Assembly: GCA_001653155.1 (NCBI GenBank)
Contig: BDEJ01000011.1
Coordinates: forward strand, 1-64,000
Source of the DNA: Porphyromonadaceae bacterium H1
Lineage (GTDB): Bacteria > Bacteroidota > Bacteroidia > Bacteroidales > Paludibacteraceae
Reading direction: 5' to 3'
DNA length: 64,000 nt
Translations under genes and position numbers: made by a program
Shown: positions 1-10,019 of the stretch, one piece after another
How the letters are laid out: each line of letters starts with the position of its first letter
How positions within the stretch are numbered: the stretch's first letter is position 1
The notes under the pieces: model-generated
What the model was told of the DNA's origin: nothing
Seen by the model: only the letters and a program-made list of their open reading frames with translations
The model's database searches: none

Positions 1-15
1 AAAGAAATCTTTTTC

Positions 16-291
16 TTAAATTTGAAACAAAAAGTTGCATTCTCTGGTTGAAACTACGCAAGCTTGATTAGGCTTGCCTAATGTTGCTATTTGGGCAATT
101 GTTTCAATAAGAGTAGCTGCCGGATTCATGTGTTTGGAAAGAGTATCCGAAGTTGGAGTTTTTTCAACTTCTTCGATTCTTAAGCCTTCTTCACCCGATA
201 TTCTTAGCTGCTCTCGTAATGCAACTTTCTGATAATGAATTTTGTGTGCCTTTGGTTTGATTTTTAGGAGAAAAATTGTACTTTTGCAGGC
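16..291 (-). pseudogene. Open frame of unknown origin, possible 3' gene remnant
   Basis: A 91-codon frame is open on the minus strand and ends in TAA at 18-16. It has no plausible start: a stop lies at 294-292 and the first internal ATG is about 40 codons in. The translation is helix-like and charged (for example KVALREQLRISGEEGLRIEE) and looks more like protein than a random frame. It runs antisense over the efp promoter, so it cannot be an intact gene as it stands. I do not recognise the family. It may be the tail of a degraded mobile-element or accessory gene, or chance. Confidence 0.25.
256..286 (+). promoter_or_regulatory. Bacteroidota-type promoter of efp
   Basis: TTTG at 256-259 and TACTTTTG at 279-286 are separated by 19 nt. 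This exactly fits the -33/-7 consensus (TTTG, TAnnTTTG) of the Bacteroidota primary sigma factor. Transcription would start near 293, about 30 nt before efp. Confidence 0.75.
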
Positions 292-322
292 CTAAATATC
301 AACATATTAAAAGAATGCTCTC

Positions 323-889
323 ATGATTAATGCTCAAGACATAAAAAACGGTACCTGCATCCGAATGGACGGACGGCTTTACTTCGTTATTGATTTTCTG
401 CATGTGAAGCCCGGTAAAGGCAATACTTTTATGCGGACTACACTGAAAGATGTGGTGGACGGTCGTGTGCTTGAACGTCGTTTTAATATCGGCGAGAAGC
501 TGGAAGATGTACGCGTCGAACGTCGTCCCTATCAATATTTGTATCAGGAAGGTGAAGATTTCATTTTTATGAATCAAGAAACTTTCGAGCAACAACCCAT
601 AGCGCGTGCGCTCATCAACGGGGTTGATTTCCTGCTTGAAGGAATGATTTTGGACGTTGTGTCCGACGCCTCCACCGATACGGTGTTGTATGCCGATATG
701 CCGATCAAGGTACAAATGAAGATAACCTACACCGAACCCGGCCTGCGCGGCGATACGGCCACCAATACTTTGAAACCGGCTACGGTAGAGTCGGGGGCTA
801 CGGTGCGTGTTCCCTTGTTTATAAACGAAGGAGAAAGCATCGAAATTGATACTCGGGACGGTTCTTATCTGGGACGGGTGAAGGCATAA
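323..889 (+). CDS. efp: Elongation factor P
   Basis: EF-P binds the ribosome between the P and E sites and relieves stalling at polyproline stretches. The 188-residue length is normal for the family. The N-terminal KOW-like domain carries the conserved VKPGKG loop with Lys32 at the tip, the residue that is post-translationally modified in many bacteria. The two OB-fold domains follow, ending in the usual C-terminal block (IDTRDGSYLGRVK). The ATG at 323 gives the canonical start and sits behind a consensus promoter. A strong terminator follows, so it is probably monocistronic. No EF-P modification enzyme is in the window. Confidence 0.97.
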   Translation: MINAQDIKNGTCIRMDGRLYFVIDFLHVKPGKGNTFMRTTLKDVVDGRVLERRFNIGEKLEDVRVERRPYQYLYQEGEDFIFMNQETFEQQPIARALINGVDFLLEGMILDVVSDASTDTVLYADMPIKVQMKITYTEPGLRGDTATNTLKPATVESGATVRVPLFINEGESIEIDTRDGSYLGRVKA

Positions 890-916
890 ATTTTGAATCG
901 AATTATAGTACTATGG

Positions 917-960
917 AATCCGGCAAGATGCTTCTCTGCCGGATTTTTTTTATTTTTGTT
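917..960 (+). terminator. Intrinsic terminator after efp
   Basis: A perfect 9-bp stem (AATCCGGCA at 917-925 with TGCCGGATT at 937-945) is followed by a long T-rich tract to about 960. It separates efp from dgkA. Confidence 0.85.
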
Positions 961-984
961 GCAAATTCTTATTCGGTTTTGCGT

Positions 985-1347
985 ATGAAACGCTTGTTTA
1001 AAAGTTTCGGCTTTGCCCTTCAGGGCATAGCTTCTGCCTTACAAAGCGAAATGAATTTGAGAATTCATTTGCTTGTCAGTTTTGGAGTCGTCGTATTCGG
1101 TATTGCGCTCGATATTTCGCTTTATGAGTGGATGCTTTGTTTGCTGTGTATGATGGTAGTCATTGCCTTGGAACTGTTCAATACCGCTATTGAGCGGGTT
1201 GTCGATTTGCTTTCACCCGAGAAGCAGCCCTTAGCCCGTGTAGCGAAAGATGCTGCTGCCGGAGCAGTATTTTGGACAGCCTTGCTGTCCTTTGTGATTG
1301 GAGTGCTGATTTTTCTGCCTAAAATTATAGATATGCTTTTTCCGTAG
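985..1347 (+). CDS. dgkA: Diacylglycerol/undecaprenol kinase family membrane protein
   Basis: A small integral membrane lipid kinase of the DagK_prokar family. It phosphorylates diacylglycerol or undecaprenol and so recycles lipid carriers. At 120 residues it has the usual size and about three membrane segments. The family signature is clear: an LELFNTAIERVVD motif followed by a KDAAAGAV motif, which form the active site. The ATG at 985 is chosen because a longer in-frame start at 913 would lie inside the efp terminator. The stop is 9 nt before comF, so the two are likely co-transcribed. Substrate preference cannot be read from sequence. Confidence 0.9.
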   Translation: MKRLFKSFGFALQGIASALQSEMNLRIHLLVSFGVVVFGIALDISLYEWMLCLLCMMVVIALELFNTAIERVVDLLSPEKQPLARVAKDAAAGAVFWTALLSFVIGVLIFLPKIIDMLFP

Positions 1348-1356
1348 TGAAGCCTC

Positions 1357-2049
1357 ATGAAAGTTGCCTCTTGGATTTCAGATTTCTTTAGCCTTTTGTA
1401 TCCCGATTTGTGTCCGGCTTGTGGGAACAATCGGCAGCGAGGCGAAGGCGAGATATGTTTGTATTGTCAGGATAACCTGCCTCGAACGAATTATCATCTT
1501 CAAGCGGATAACCCGGTAGAACAGCGCTTTTGGGGAAAAGTTCCGGTCTTTCGCGCCACGGCTTTTTTCTTTTTTCGCAAGGGCTCGCCTTATCAGAGCC
1601 TCCTCCATCAACTGAAATATAAGGGCAATTGTGAACTGGGGCGCTTCTTGGGGCGCTGTGCCGCTCAAGACCTATTCGCGTCTCCGGACTTTAGGTCCGT
1701 GGACTTGCTTATGCCGGTGCCACTGCATGTCAACAAACTGCGTAAAAGAGGCTACAACCAAAGCGCCTGCATTGCCGAGGGGCTTGCTGCCGTACTGCAA
1801 AAACCCATCGATACGAAGAGCCTTGTCCGCAGTGTCGAAAACCCGACACAGACCCGTAAGGGTGTTTACGAACGTTTTCGAAATACCGAAGGGGTTTTCT
1901 CTCTGATCGACAAGCAGGCTGTTGCTTCCAAGCATATTTTATTGATTGACGATGTGCTTACAACAGGTTCTACCCTTGAGGCTTGTGTACATGCCTTACG
2001 GGAGGCTGATGATGTTACAGTCAGTGTCTTTGTTTTGGCCTTAGCCTAA
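1357..2049 (+). CDS. comF: ComF family phosphoribosyltransferase-like protein
   Basis: ComF proteins are linked to DNA uptake in naturally competent bacteria. The 230-residue protein begins with a zinc-finger-like pair of CxxC motifs (CPAC, CLYC, residues about 19-39), followed by a phosphoribosyltransferase-fold domain. The PRPP-binding loop is present near the C terminus (LLIDDVLTTGSTL). It lies 9 nt after dgkA and is followed by a moderate terminator hairpin. Other competence genes are not in this window, so a role in transformation here is family inference. Confidence 0.9.
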   Translation: MKVASWISDFFSLLYPDLCPACGNNRQRGEGEICLYCQDNLPRTNYHLQADNPVEQRFWGKVPVFRATAFFFFRKGSPYQSLLHQLKYKGNCELGRFLGRCAAQDLFASPDFRSVDLLMPVPLHVNKLRKRGYNQSACIAEGLAAVLQKPIDTKSLVRSVENPTQTRKGVYERFRNTEGVFSLIDKQAVASKHILLIDDVLTTGSTLEACVHALREADDVTVSVFVLALA

Positions 2050-2080
2050 GAGCCTTGAAACTGCTTCCCTGCAAGTGCTT

Positions 2081-2114
2081 TGCCGGGCTTTGCGGCAGAA
2101 TGTTTTTTCTTCTT
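2081..2114 (+). terminator. Possible terminator after comF
   Basis: A short stem TGCCG/CGGCA (2081-2085 with 2093-2097) is followed by a T-rich run at 2101-2114. The stem is short, so this is a moderate call. Confidence 0.5.
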
Positions 2115-2143
2115 AAAGGCGCCGTGTTTTTCATCCGAATGTC

Positions 2144-2174
2144 TTTCCACTCTCGCGGATTATGTGTATTTTTG
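2144..2174 (+). promoter_or_regulatory. Promoter of guaB
   Basis: TATTTTTG at 2167-2174 matches the -7 consensus. TTTC at 2144-2147, 19 nt upstream, is one base from the -33 TTTG. The start site would lie near 2181, giving a leader of about 70 nt. Confidence 0.6.
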
Positions 2175-2233
2175 CACGCAATAAATTTTTCATAGCCTGT
2201 TTTGCAGGGCTTTGCAAGCATCCGTATTATTGA

Positions 2234-3727
<1,494 letters not shown>

Positions 3728-3811
3728 CGAATCCTGCAGTTTTAGAAAGTTAAATATCTTCACCGTATAAATACGTAAATCTTTTATAACAAAAACACAT
3801 CAGTAACTATC

Positions 3812-5740
3812 ATGAATCTGAGAACTTTAATCCCTGTGATTTTGCTCTGGAGCTTTGGCTTTTTGAATGCACAAACTCCCGATCCTGTTTTGATGACGGT
3901 AAATGACAAGCCGATACTCAAGTCGGAATTTGAGTATGTGTACAATAAAAACAACGCAAACAATAGTATTGATAAAAAAACTCTTAATGAGTACGTCGAT
4001 CTCTTCATCAATTTCAGATTGAAAGTAGAGGAGGCTCTTGCTCAAGGGATGGATACCACAGCTTCTTTTCGCAGCGAGTTAGCCGGCTATCGCACCCAAC
4101 TTGCTCAGCCTTATCTGATTGATAGCGCGGCCGACGAAGCCATTCTGCATGAAGCCTACGAACGCATGAAGGAAGACATTGAGGTGAGCCACATTCTTAT
4201 CCGTGTGAACCAGAATGCAAGCCCGGAGGATACATTACTGGCATGGAACAGGGCTCAGATGGCTTTGCAGCGTTTGCAACAGGAAGATTTTGCACAGGTA
4301 GCCAAGGAAGTATCCGAGGATGAGTCGGTGGTGCAAAATGATGGCTATATCGGTTGGATTACAGCCTTTCGCACCATCTATCCCTTTGAAACTATGGCCT
4401 ACAACACTCCGACAGGGAAGCTTTCTCAACCGGTGCGTACTATGTTCGGCTACCATATCCTGAAGGTGCATCAACGTCGTAAGAGTATGGGCGAGGTACT
4501 TACCGCACATATTATGAAATTTACCTCCGAAAATCCTTTGGAGGCTAAAAAGAAAATCGACTCTTTGTATCAACGCGTTCTTGCCGGAGATGATTTTGCT
4601 GCTTTGGCCGAGAAGTATTCCGATGACAAGGCCTCGGCTGTCGATGGCGGAAAGCTGCCTTGGTTTGGCTCGGGGCGTATGGTTCCCGAATACGAAAACG
4701 CTGCTTTTGCAATTCATAATGTGGGCGAGTTTTCTCAACCGATCGAATCGCGTTATGGCTGGCACATCATAAAATTACTCGATAAAAAAGATTTAGCCTC
4801 TTACGCAGATCTGAAACCGGAACTGGAACGTCGTGTTAAACGCGATGAACGCGGAGAGAAAGGGAAGCTGGCCTTTGTTGCGAAGCTTTATGCGGATTAT
4901 AACGTGGTGATGCATAAGGAACATTTGAAAGACTACTATGCTCTGCTTGCCGGACGGCATTTGGGAGATTCTTCCTTCTTAGCCGAAGCTGCTAAGCTGA
5001 ATAAAGAGTTGCTTAGCTTTGCCGGCCGGACGCGGAGTCAGTCCGATTTCACAACTTATTTGGCTACTTATTCCGAAACCGACAAATTGTCCATTGAGGA
5101 TATTGTTGCCGATAAATTCAAAAAATATGTAGATGGAGAATTACTCGCTTACGAGGACTCTCAGTTGGAAAAGAAATATGCCGATTTCCGTCTCTTAATG
5201 AAGGAGTATCACGATGGTATTTTGCTTTTCGAGGTAAGCAACAAAGAAGTCTGGGAACGCGCTTCGAAAGATGTTGCCGGTTTGCAGAGGTATTTTGCAT
5301 CCAACAAGAAAAAATATAAATGGCCCAAGCCGCATTTCAAGGGGCATGTAATCTGGTGTAAGGACGAATCAAGCTACGATGCGGCGAGAGACCTCGTAAA
5401 ACGTGTTGAGAAGGACTCCATCACCAAGTATTTGTCCGAACGTTTGAACGACAGCGTGCAATACGTCAAAATAGAAAAGGGTCTCTTTGCAAAAGGCGAA
5501 AACAGGGTTGTTGACAGGGATGTGTTTAAGGATAAGACGATCGAACTTTCTGAAGAATATCCTTATGCTTTCGTCGTGGGTAAAAACCTGAAAAACAAGC
5601 CTGAGGATTATTCCGATGTACGCGGATTGGTCGTTTCCGATTATCAGGATTACCTTGAGAAGCGCTGGATCAGCGATTTACGGAAAAAATACCCCGTATT
5701 TGTAGACGAAAATGTTTTGAAAACGGTTAAGAAAAACTAA
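3812..5740 (+). CDS. Periplasmic peptidylprolyl isomerase with two parvulin domains
   Basis: A 642-residue exported protein with an N-terminal signal peptide (cleavage near NAQ, residue about 21). It has a SurA/PrsA-like N-terminal chaperone region and two consecutive parvulin-type rotamase domains. The first begins near VSHILI (residue about 130) and the second near LTAHIM (about 230); each ends in the typical FGYHILK or YGWHIIK strand. A long C-terminal region has no recognised domain. Proteins of this architecture escort outer-membrane proteins through the periplasm. It is the first of three SurA-like exported proteins ahead of the OstA-like gene. Exact clients are unknown. Confidence 0.88.
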   Translation: MNLRTLIPVILLWSFGFLNAQTPDPVLMTVNDKPILKSEFEYVYNKNNANNSIDKKTLNEYVDLFINFRLKVEEALAQGMDTTASFRSELAGYRTQLAQPYLIDSAADEAILHEAYERMKEDIEVSHILIRVNQNASPEDTLLAWNRAQMALQRLQQEDFAQVAKEVSEDESVVQNDGYIGWITAFRTIYPFETMAYNTPTGKLSQPVRTMFGYHILKVHQRRKSMGEVLTAHIMKFTSENPLEAKKKIDSLYQRVLAGDDFAALAEKYSDDKASAVDGGKLPWFGSGRMVPEYENAAFAIHNVGEFSQPIESRYGWHIIKLLDKKDLASYADLKPELERRVKRDERGEKGKLAFVAKLYADYNVVMHKEHLKDYYALLAGRHLGDSSFLAEAAKLNKELLSFAGRTRSQSDFTTYLATYSETDKLSIEDIVADKFKKYVDGELLAYEDSQLEKKYADFRLLMKEYHDGILLFEVSNKEVWERASKDVAGLQRYFASNKKKYKWPKPHFKGHVIWCKDESSYDAARDLVKRVEKDSITKYLSERLNDSVQYVKIEKGLFAKGENRVVDRDVFKDKTIELSEEYPYAFVVGKNLKNKPEDYSDVRGLVVSDYQDYLEKRWISDLRKKYPVFVDENVLKTVKKN

Positions 5741-5769
5741 CGCGATAAAGCCGGAGAAAATAAAAGCTT

Positions 5770-5863
5770 TATCTTTGAAATCACTTATGAATCAATCTCT
5801 TTGGAGAACTAATAAATAAAGAAGGCTTTAGCCGTGAAGAGATTCATGGCTAAAGTTGTTTTT
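5770..5863 (+). promoter_or_regulatory. -7-like element and leader stem-loop before the lipoprotein gene
   Basis: TATCTTTG at 5770-5777 matches the -7 consensus but lacks a clear -33 box. Downstream is a stem CTTTAGCC (5826-5833) with GGCTAAAG (5848-5855), extended inside by TGAA/TTCA, then a T-rich run at 5856-5863. It resembles an intrinsic terminator. It either ends the 3812-5740 transcript or acts as an attenuator in the leader of the next gene. Confidence 0.55.
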
Positions 5864-5900
5864 GGTTGATAAAGAAAAAATCTCCCGGAAAAACGAATTG

Positions 5901-6797
5901 ATGATGAAAACCGCTATTCTTTGTGTACTCTTGCTCTTCTCGATGCTGCAAACCTGCCGCAAGAAGAGTGTTGACAATCATCATGCTGCCGTGGCAGAAG
6001 TAGAAGGTCAGTTTCTGTATTACGATGATGTGGCAAAGGCAATTCCTTCGGACATAAGTTCGACCGATAGCATTGAAATGGCTCATAACATCGTTCGTAA
6101 ATGGGCCATAGACGTGCTCATGTATGAAAACGCGAAGCGTAATACACCCAACGAGGAAGAGATTGAAAAGATGGTGCAGGAGTATCGTAAATCTTTGATT
6201 ATCCATCAATACCAGCAAAATCTGATTGATCAGCGCTTGAATACGGATCCTCGGGAGGAGCGGATAGAGGCCTTCTACAAACAATACGGCTCCCAGATGC
6301 TTTTGAAAGAACCGGTTATCAAAGGCTTTCTTTTAATAACTCCTAAGGCCTCACCCAAGCTGAAAGATATGCGCGAATGGGTGAGGAGGGGGAACACGCA
6401 ATCTCTTGAGAATATAGAAAAATACCGTTTTCAGAATGCAGTCGGTTTCGAATATTTTGTAGATGCCTGGATGCCTCTTGCTTCCCTGCTGAAAAAACTT
6501 CCGATACAAACTAAAGAACCCATTGAGAAAGCTGTCAGACAATCCTTTTATGAGGTGTCGGATTCGTTGCATACTTACCTCTTGCATATAAACGATTACC
6601 TGCCTTCCGACCGTCCGGAACCTTACGAGTTGGCCAAAGAAAAAATAACGAATATTATTCGTATGCAGATGAAAGCTGATTACATCGTATCTTTCGAGAG
6701 CGATTTGTACGAAGAGGCCTTAAAAGAAGGGCGAATAAAAATCTACAGGAAAGAAGATCCCCTTCTTTCCAAGGAAGAGCCTGCTCCGAAACCTTAA
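5901..6797 (+). CDS. SurA-cluster lipoprotein (parvulin-like chaperone without an obvious active domain)
   Basis: A 298-residue predicted lipoprotein. The ATG at 5901 is chosen because it gives a short hydrophobic signal ending in a lipobox (MLQTC), whereas a longer frame upstream begins in the preceding stem-loop. The body is helical and charged, with features of the SurA N-terminal domain (a DVAKAIP segment, then helices ending in IIHQYQQNLIDQRL). The central part lacks the hallmark HI-L-I and FGYHI motifs of parvulins. It may be a degenerate parvulin or a pure chaperone. Its place between two PPIases suggests a shared outer-membrane protein folding role; this is inference. Confidence 0.75.
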   Translation: MMKTAILCVLLLFSMLQTCRKKSVDNHHAAVAEVEGQFLYYDDVAKAIPSDISSTDSIEMAHNIVRKWAIDVLMYENAKRNTPNEEEIEKMVQEYRKSLIIHQYQQNLIDQRLNTDPREERIEAFYKQYGSQMLLKEPVIKGFLLITPKASPKLKDMREWVRRGNTQSLENIEKYRFQNAVGFEYFVDAWMPLASLLKKLPIQTKEPIEKAVRQSFYEVSDSLHTYLLHINDYLPSDRPEPYELAKEKITNIIRMQMKADYIVSFESDLYEEALKEGRIKIYRKEDPLLSKEEPAPKP

Positions 6798-6857
6798 TTG
6801 TGTATGAATATTTGTGCTTATTGAGCAAATAGAAAGAAATCAAAATACGGAAAAAGA

Positions 6858-8207
6858 ATGAAAAAAATAATGTTTCTCGGACTGCTTTTAGCTGCAAACC
6901 TTGTTACTCTAAATGCTCAGTCGAACATCATAGATGAAGTCATTTGGCTGGTTGGAGACGAAGCCATATTGAAGTCGGAAGTAGAAGAACAGCGCTTGCG
7001 GGCTCAATACGAAGGTACTCTGATACAAGGCGATCCGTATTGTGTCATCCCGGAGCAGATTGCCATTCAGAAACTTTTTCTGCACCAAGCCGAATTGGAC
7101 AGTGTTACGGTGAGCGAGAGCGCTGTGTCGAATCAGGTGGAGACTCGAATGAACTACTTTCTCTCTCAAATAGGCTCGCGCGAGAAGCTGGAGGAATATT
7201 TCGGAAAACCCAGTAACCGCATCCGTGAAGACTTGCGAGAGGTAGTTCGTAATCAGATGATTATACAAGAGATGCAACGGAAGCTGGTCGATAATATTTC
7301 TTCCCGTCCGGCGGATGTCCGGCGCTATTATCATTCGCTTTCACCCGACAGTATTCCGCTTGTTCCGGCGCAGGTAGAACTCCAGATTATCAGTTTTACC
7401 CCGCCTGTTTCTTCCGAAGAAATATCACGTGTAAAAGAGCGTTTGCGTGATTTTACAGATCGTGTGAATAAAGGAGAAACCGAGTTCTCGGTATTAGCCC
7501 GTCTCTATTCCGAGGATAAAGCCAGCGCTACGCATGGAGGAGAGTTAGGTTTTCTTGCTCGGGGGGAGCTGGATGCTCAATTTGCTGCCGCTGCCTTTAA
7601 TCTCCAAGACCCGAATAAGGTATCGCGTGTGGTCGAGTCGGAATTTGGTTTTCATATTATTCAACTGATTGAGAAGCGTGGAGACCGGATCAACTGCCGG
7701 CATATACTGATGAAACCCCGTGTTTCCTCTGAAGATCGCGAGGTAGCTACCCGAAAACTGGATTCCATCGCCGGCCTTATACGTGAGGATAAAATCAGTT
7801 TTGAACAGGGAGTCGTGCTTCACTCTCAGGATAAAAATTCGGCCATGAATGCCGGTTTGATGCTCAACGAAAAAACGGGTACCTCCAAATTCGAATATCA
7901 GGACTTGCCTCCCGAAGCAGCCAAAATAGCTTATGCTATGAAGGTCGGCGAAATTTCTCAACCTTTCAGTATGATAGACCCTAAAACGAATAAGGAGATG
8001 GTGGCTGTAATCAAGGTGAAGTCGAAAACCGAGAACCACAAGGCCAATCTTACGGACGATTACCAGCTGTTGAGAAATATTTACGAAGCTAAAAAACGTG
8101 AAGATTTCATCAATGCCTGGATTGTGAAGAAGCAGAAAGAAACCTACATCAGCATCGATCCTCGTTGGAGCAACTGCAAATTTGAGTATCCCGGTTGGAT
8201 TAAATAG
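6858..8207 (+). CDS. surA: SurA-like periplasmic peptidylprolyl isomerase
   Basis: A 449-residue exported protein with SurA architecture: signal peptide (to about LNAQ, residue 21), SurA N-terminal chaperone domain (about 25-165), a first parvulin domain (about 172-275, ending GFHIIQLIEKRG), and a second parvulin-like domain starting at CRHILMKP. SurA carries unfolded beta-barrel proteins to the Bam machine. The gene lies about 60 nt after the lipoprotein gene and 27 nt before the OstA-like gene, so these three are probably one operon. Confidence 0.9.
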   Translation: MKKIMFLGLLLAANLVTLNAQSNIIDEVIWLVGDEAILKSEVEEQRLRAQYEGTLIQGDPYCVIPEQIAIQKLFLHQAELDSVTVSESAVSNQVETRMNYFLSQIGSREKLEEYFGKPSNRIREDLREVVRNQMIIQEMQRKLVDNISSRPADVRRYYHSLSPDSIPLVPAQVELQIISFTPPVSSEEISRVKERLRDFTDRVNKGETEFSVLARLYSEDKASATHGGELGFLARGELDAQFAAAAFNLQDPNKVSRVVESEFGFHIIQLIEKRGDRINCRHILMKPRVSSEDREVATRKLDSIAGLIREDKISFEQGVVLHSQDKNSAMNAGLMLNEKTGTSKFEYQDLPPEAAKIAYAMKVGEISQPFSMIDPKTNKEMVAVIKVKSKTENHKANLTDDYQLLRNIYEAKKREDFINAWIVKKQKETYISIDPRWSNCKFEYPGWIK

Positions 8208-8234
8208 TTTTTTCACCTGCTGTCGCCGTATTGC

Positions 8235-9908
8235 ATGAAGCGCTATTCCTCTTTCTTTCTCCTTGCCGCCTGCTGCTTGGGCTTTTTACCCTCCTTTGCC
8301 CAAAATAGCCGGGGAGAGCTTCGGGAGGAGGTATTGGATCAGGTGAGCAAAACTTCTGCTCGGCAAACGGAAAAAAACAGACCTAAAACCGCTTCAAATA
8401 AGAAAACTACTTTTGTTTATCTGGAACACACGGATATCATTTCGGTGGATGAAAGCCTGAGACCCGGTGTGCAGTTGCTCAGCGGGAATGTCTGTTTCCG
8501 GCACGATAATGCTCTGATGTACTGCGACAGTGCCTATTTTTATCAGAATGAAAACTCCCTTGATGCTTTTGGAAATGTACAAATCATACAGGGCGATTCG
8601 GTGTTTGTATACGGAGATGTGCTTTACTATAACGGGAATACCAAATTAGCACGCTTGCGTAACAACGTTCGTTTGGAAAAGGGGGATGCCGTGCTTACAA
8701 CGGACAGCCTCAATTACGATCGTGTAGTTAATTTGGCTTATTATTACACGGGTGGGGTTATTAATGACAAGTTGAATGCTCTTTCTTCGCTTTGGGGACA
8801 GTATTCGCCCGATACGGAGCGGGCGCTTTTTCGCAATGAAGTCCGTTTGGTAAACCCCAACTTCACTATGGATGCCGATACCTTGAGGTATAATACGAGA
8901 TCCAAAGTTGCTGATATTGTCGGAACTACACATATTGTTTATCAGGATGAAACCGACATCTACTCCACCTTGGGCTGGTACGATACGGATCACGAGCGCT
9001 CAATGCTGCTGAAACGGTCTTTGGTTTTACACAAAGACGGAAAATCTCTTGTGGGCGATACCATTTTTTATGATAAAAAGCATTCTTTTGCAGAGGCTTT
9101 CTCGAAGGTAGAGCTTACCGACTCAATTCATAAATCCACCTTGTACGGTAATTACCTGCACTACAACGACAGTACCGAACGAGGCTTGGCCACCGACTCG
9201 GCTCTGTTGGTCGACTGGTCGGGCGAGGATCGTATGTACCTCCATGCCGATACGTTGCGGAGCTTCAAAGACTCGATTTTTAATGTCTCTTTGGGCTATT
9301 ATAATGTACGGGTCTTCCGAACGGACATACAAGGGATTTGCGACTCCTTGATTTACTCCACCCGTGATTCGATTATCTGCATGAACGGAGAACCCGTTCT
9401 TTGGGCGGAAGGGAGCCAGCTTTCGGGCGACAGCATTAAGGCCTATACCAAGAATCAGAAAGTTGAACGTGTTGTTATCGAGCAGTCGGCTATGGCCTCA
9501 CAGCAAGTGAGCTCCGAATATTTCAATCAGCTCTCGGGGAAGGAAATTATTGCTTATGTGGACAGTGGTGCCGTACGGAAAATCTTTGTGAACGGTAATG
9601 CCGAAACGATTTATTTTCCTCAGGACGAATCGGATGGCCTTTTGGTGGGGATGAACAAGACACAGAGCAGCTACGTTACCATGTATCTGAAAGCCAAAAA
9701 AGTGGATAAAATTTTGTTGACTACCACTTCTGCCGGAACGATGTTCCCTTTGGATGAGGCCAAGGAAAAGGGTTCTTACCTCAAAAACTTTTTCTGGCTC
9801 GAAGAACAGCGTCCCAAGGATGAAAAGGATGTATTTACCTACTATCCCAAAACCGAGCGACTAAAACCTGCTACAACCACTCCAAATCCGCCTTTGCAGG
9901 AACCCTAA
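8235..9908 (+). CDS. OstA/LptA-like LPS-transport family protein
   Basis: A 557-residue exported protein with an N-terminal signal peptide (about 22 residues). The body is made of repeated beta-strand motifs of the OstA/LptA type (for example LSGNVCFRH, ALMYCDSAYFY, DAFGNVQIIQGDSVFVYGD). In Proteobacteria LptA bridges LPS across the periplasm and LptD inserts it. The larger Bacteroidota OstA-like proteins are thought to have a related role. No barrel is evident, so it resembles an enlarged LptA more than LptD. The short distance to surA fits a shared outer-membrane assembly unit. Confidence 0.85.
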   Translation: MKRYSSFFLLAACCLGFLPSFAQNSRGELREEVLDQVSKTSARQTEKNRPKTASNKKTTFVYLEHTDIISVDESLRPGVQLLSGNVCFRHDNALMYCDSAYFYQNENSLDAFGNVQIIQGDSVFVYGDVLYYNGNTKLARLRNNVRLEKGDAVLTTDSLNYDRVVNLAYYYTGGVINDKLNALSSLWGQYSPDTERALFRNEVRLVNPNFTMDADTLRYNTRSKVADIVGTTHIVYQDETDIYSTLGWYDTDHERSMLLKRSLVLHKDGKSLVGDTIFYDKKHSFAEAFSKVELTDSIHKSTLYGNYLHYNDSTERGLATDSALLVDWSGEDRMYLHADTLRSFKDSIFNVSLGYYNVRVFRTDIQGICDSLIYSTRDSIICMNGEPVLWAEGSQLSGDSIKAYTKNQKVERVVIEQSAMASQQVSSEYFNQLSGKEIIAYVDSGAVRKIFVNGNAETIYFPQDESDGLLVGMNKTQSSYVTMYLKAKKVDKILLTTTSAGTMFPLDEAKEKGSYLKNFFWLEEQRPKDEKDVFTYYPKTERLKPATTTPNPPLQEP

Positions 9909-9943
9909 TTTTGCTTTGGATGCGCCTCAGGTGGCAAACATAA

Positions 9944-10004
9944 AAACTTCCACATAGACTCCTCCCTTGATTGATGAGCCTTTTGTGGAAGTTTGTGTTT
10001 TATA
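9944..10004. terminator. Bidirectional terminator between the OstA-like gene and pgi
   Basis: An 11-bp perfect stem AAACTTCCACA (9944-9954) with TGTGGAAGTTT (9984-9994) has a long loop and a T-rich stretch after it. It sits between two convergent genes, as expected for a shared terminator. Confidence 0.65.
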
Positions 10005-10019
10005 TATCTACTCTTAGGT

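Noticed and set aside
913-984. Longer N terminus for dgkA starting at 913
   Set aside because: It would be encoded by the efp terminator; the family N terminus begins at 985.
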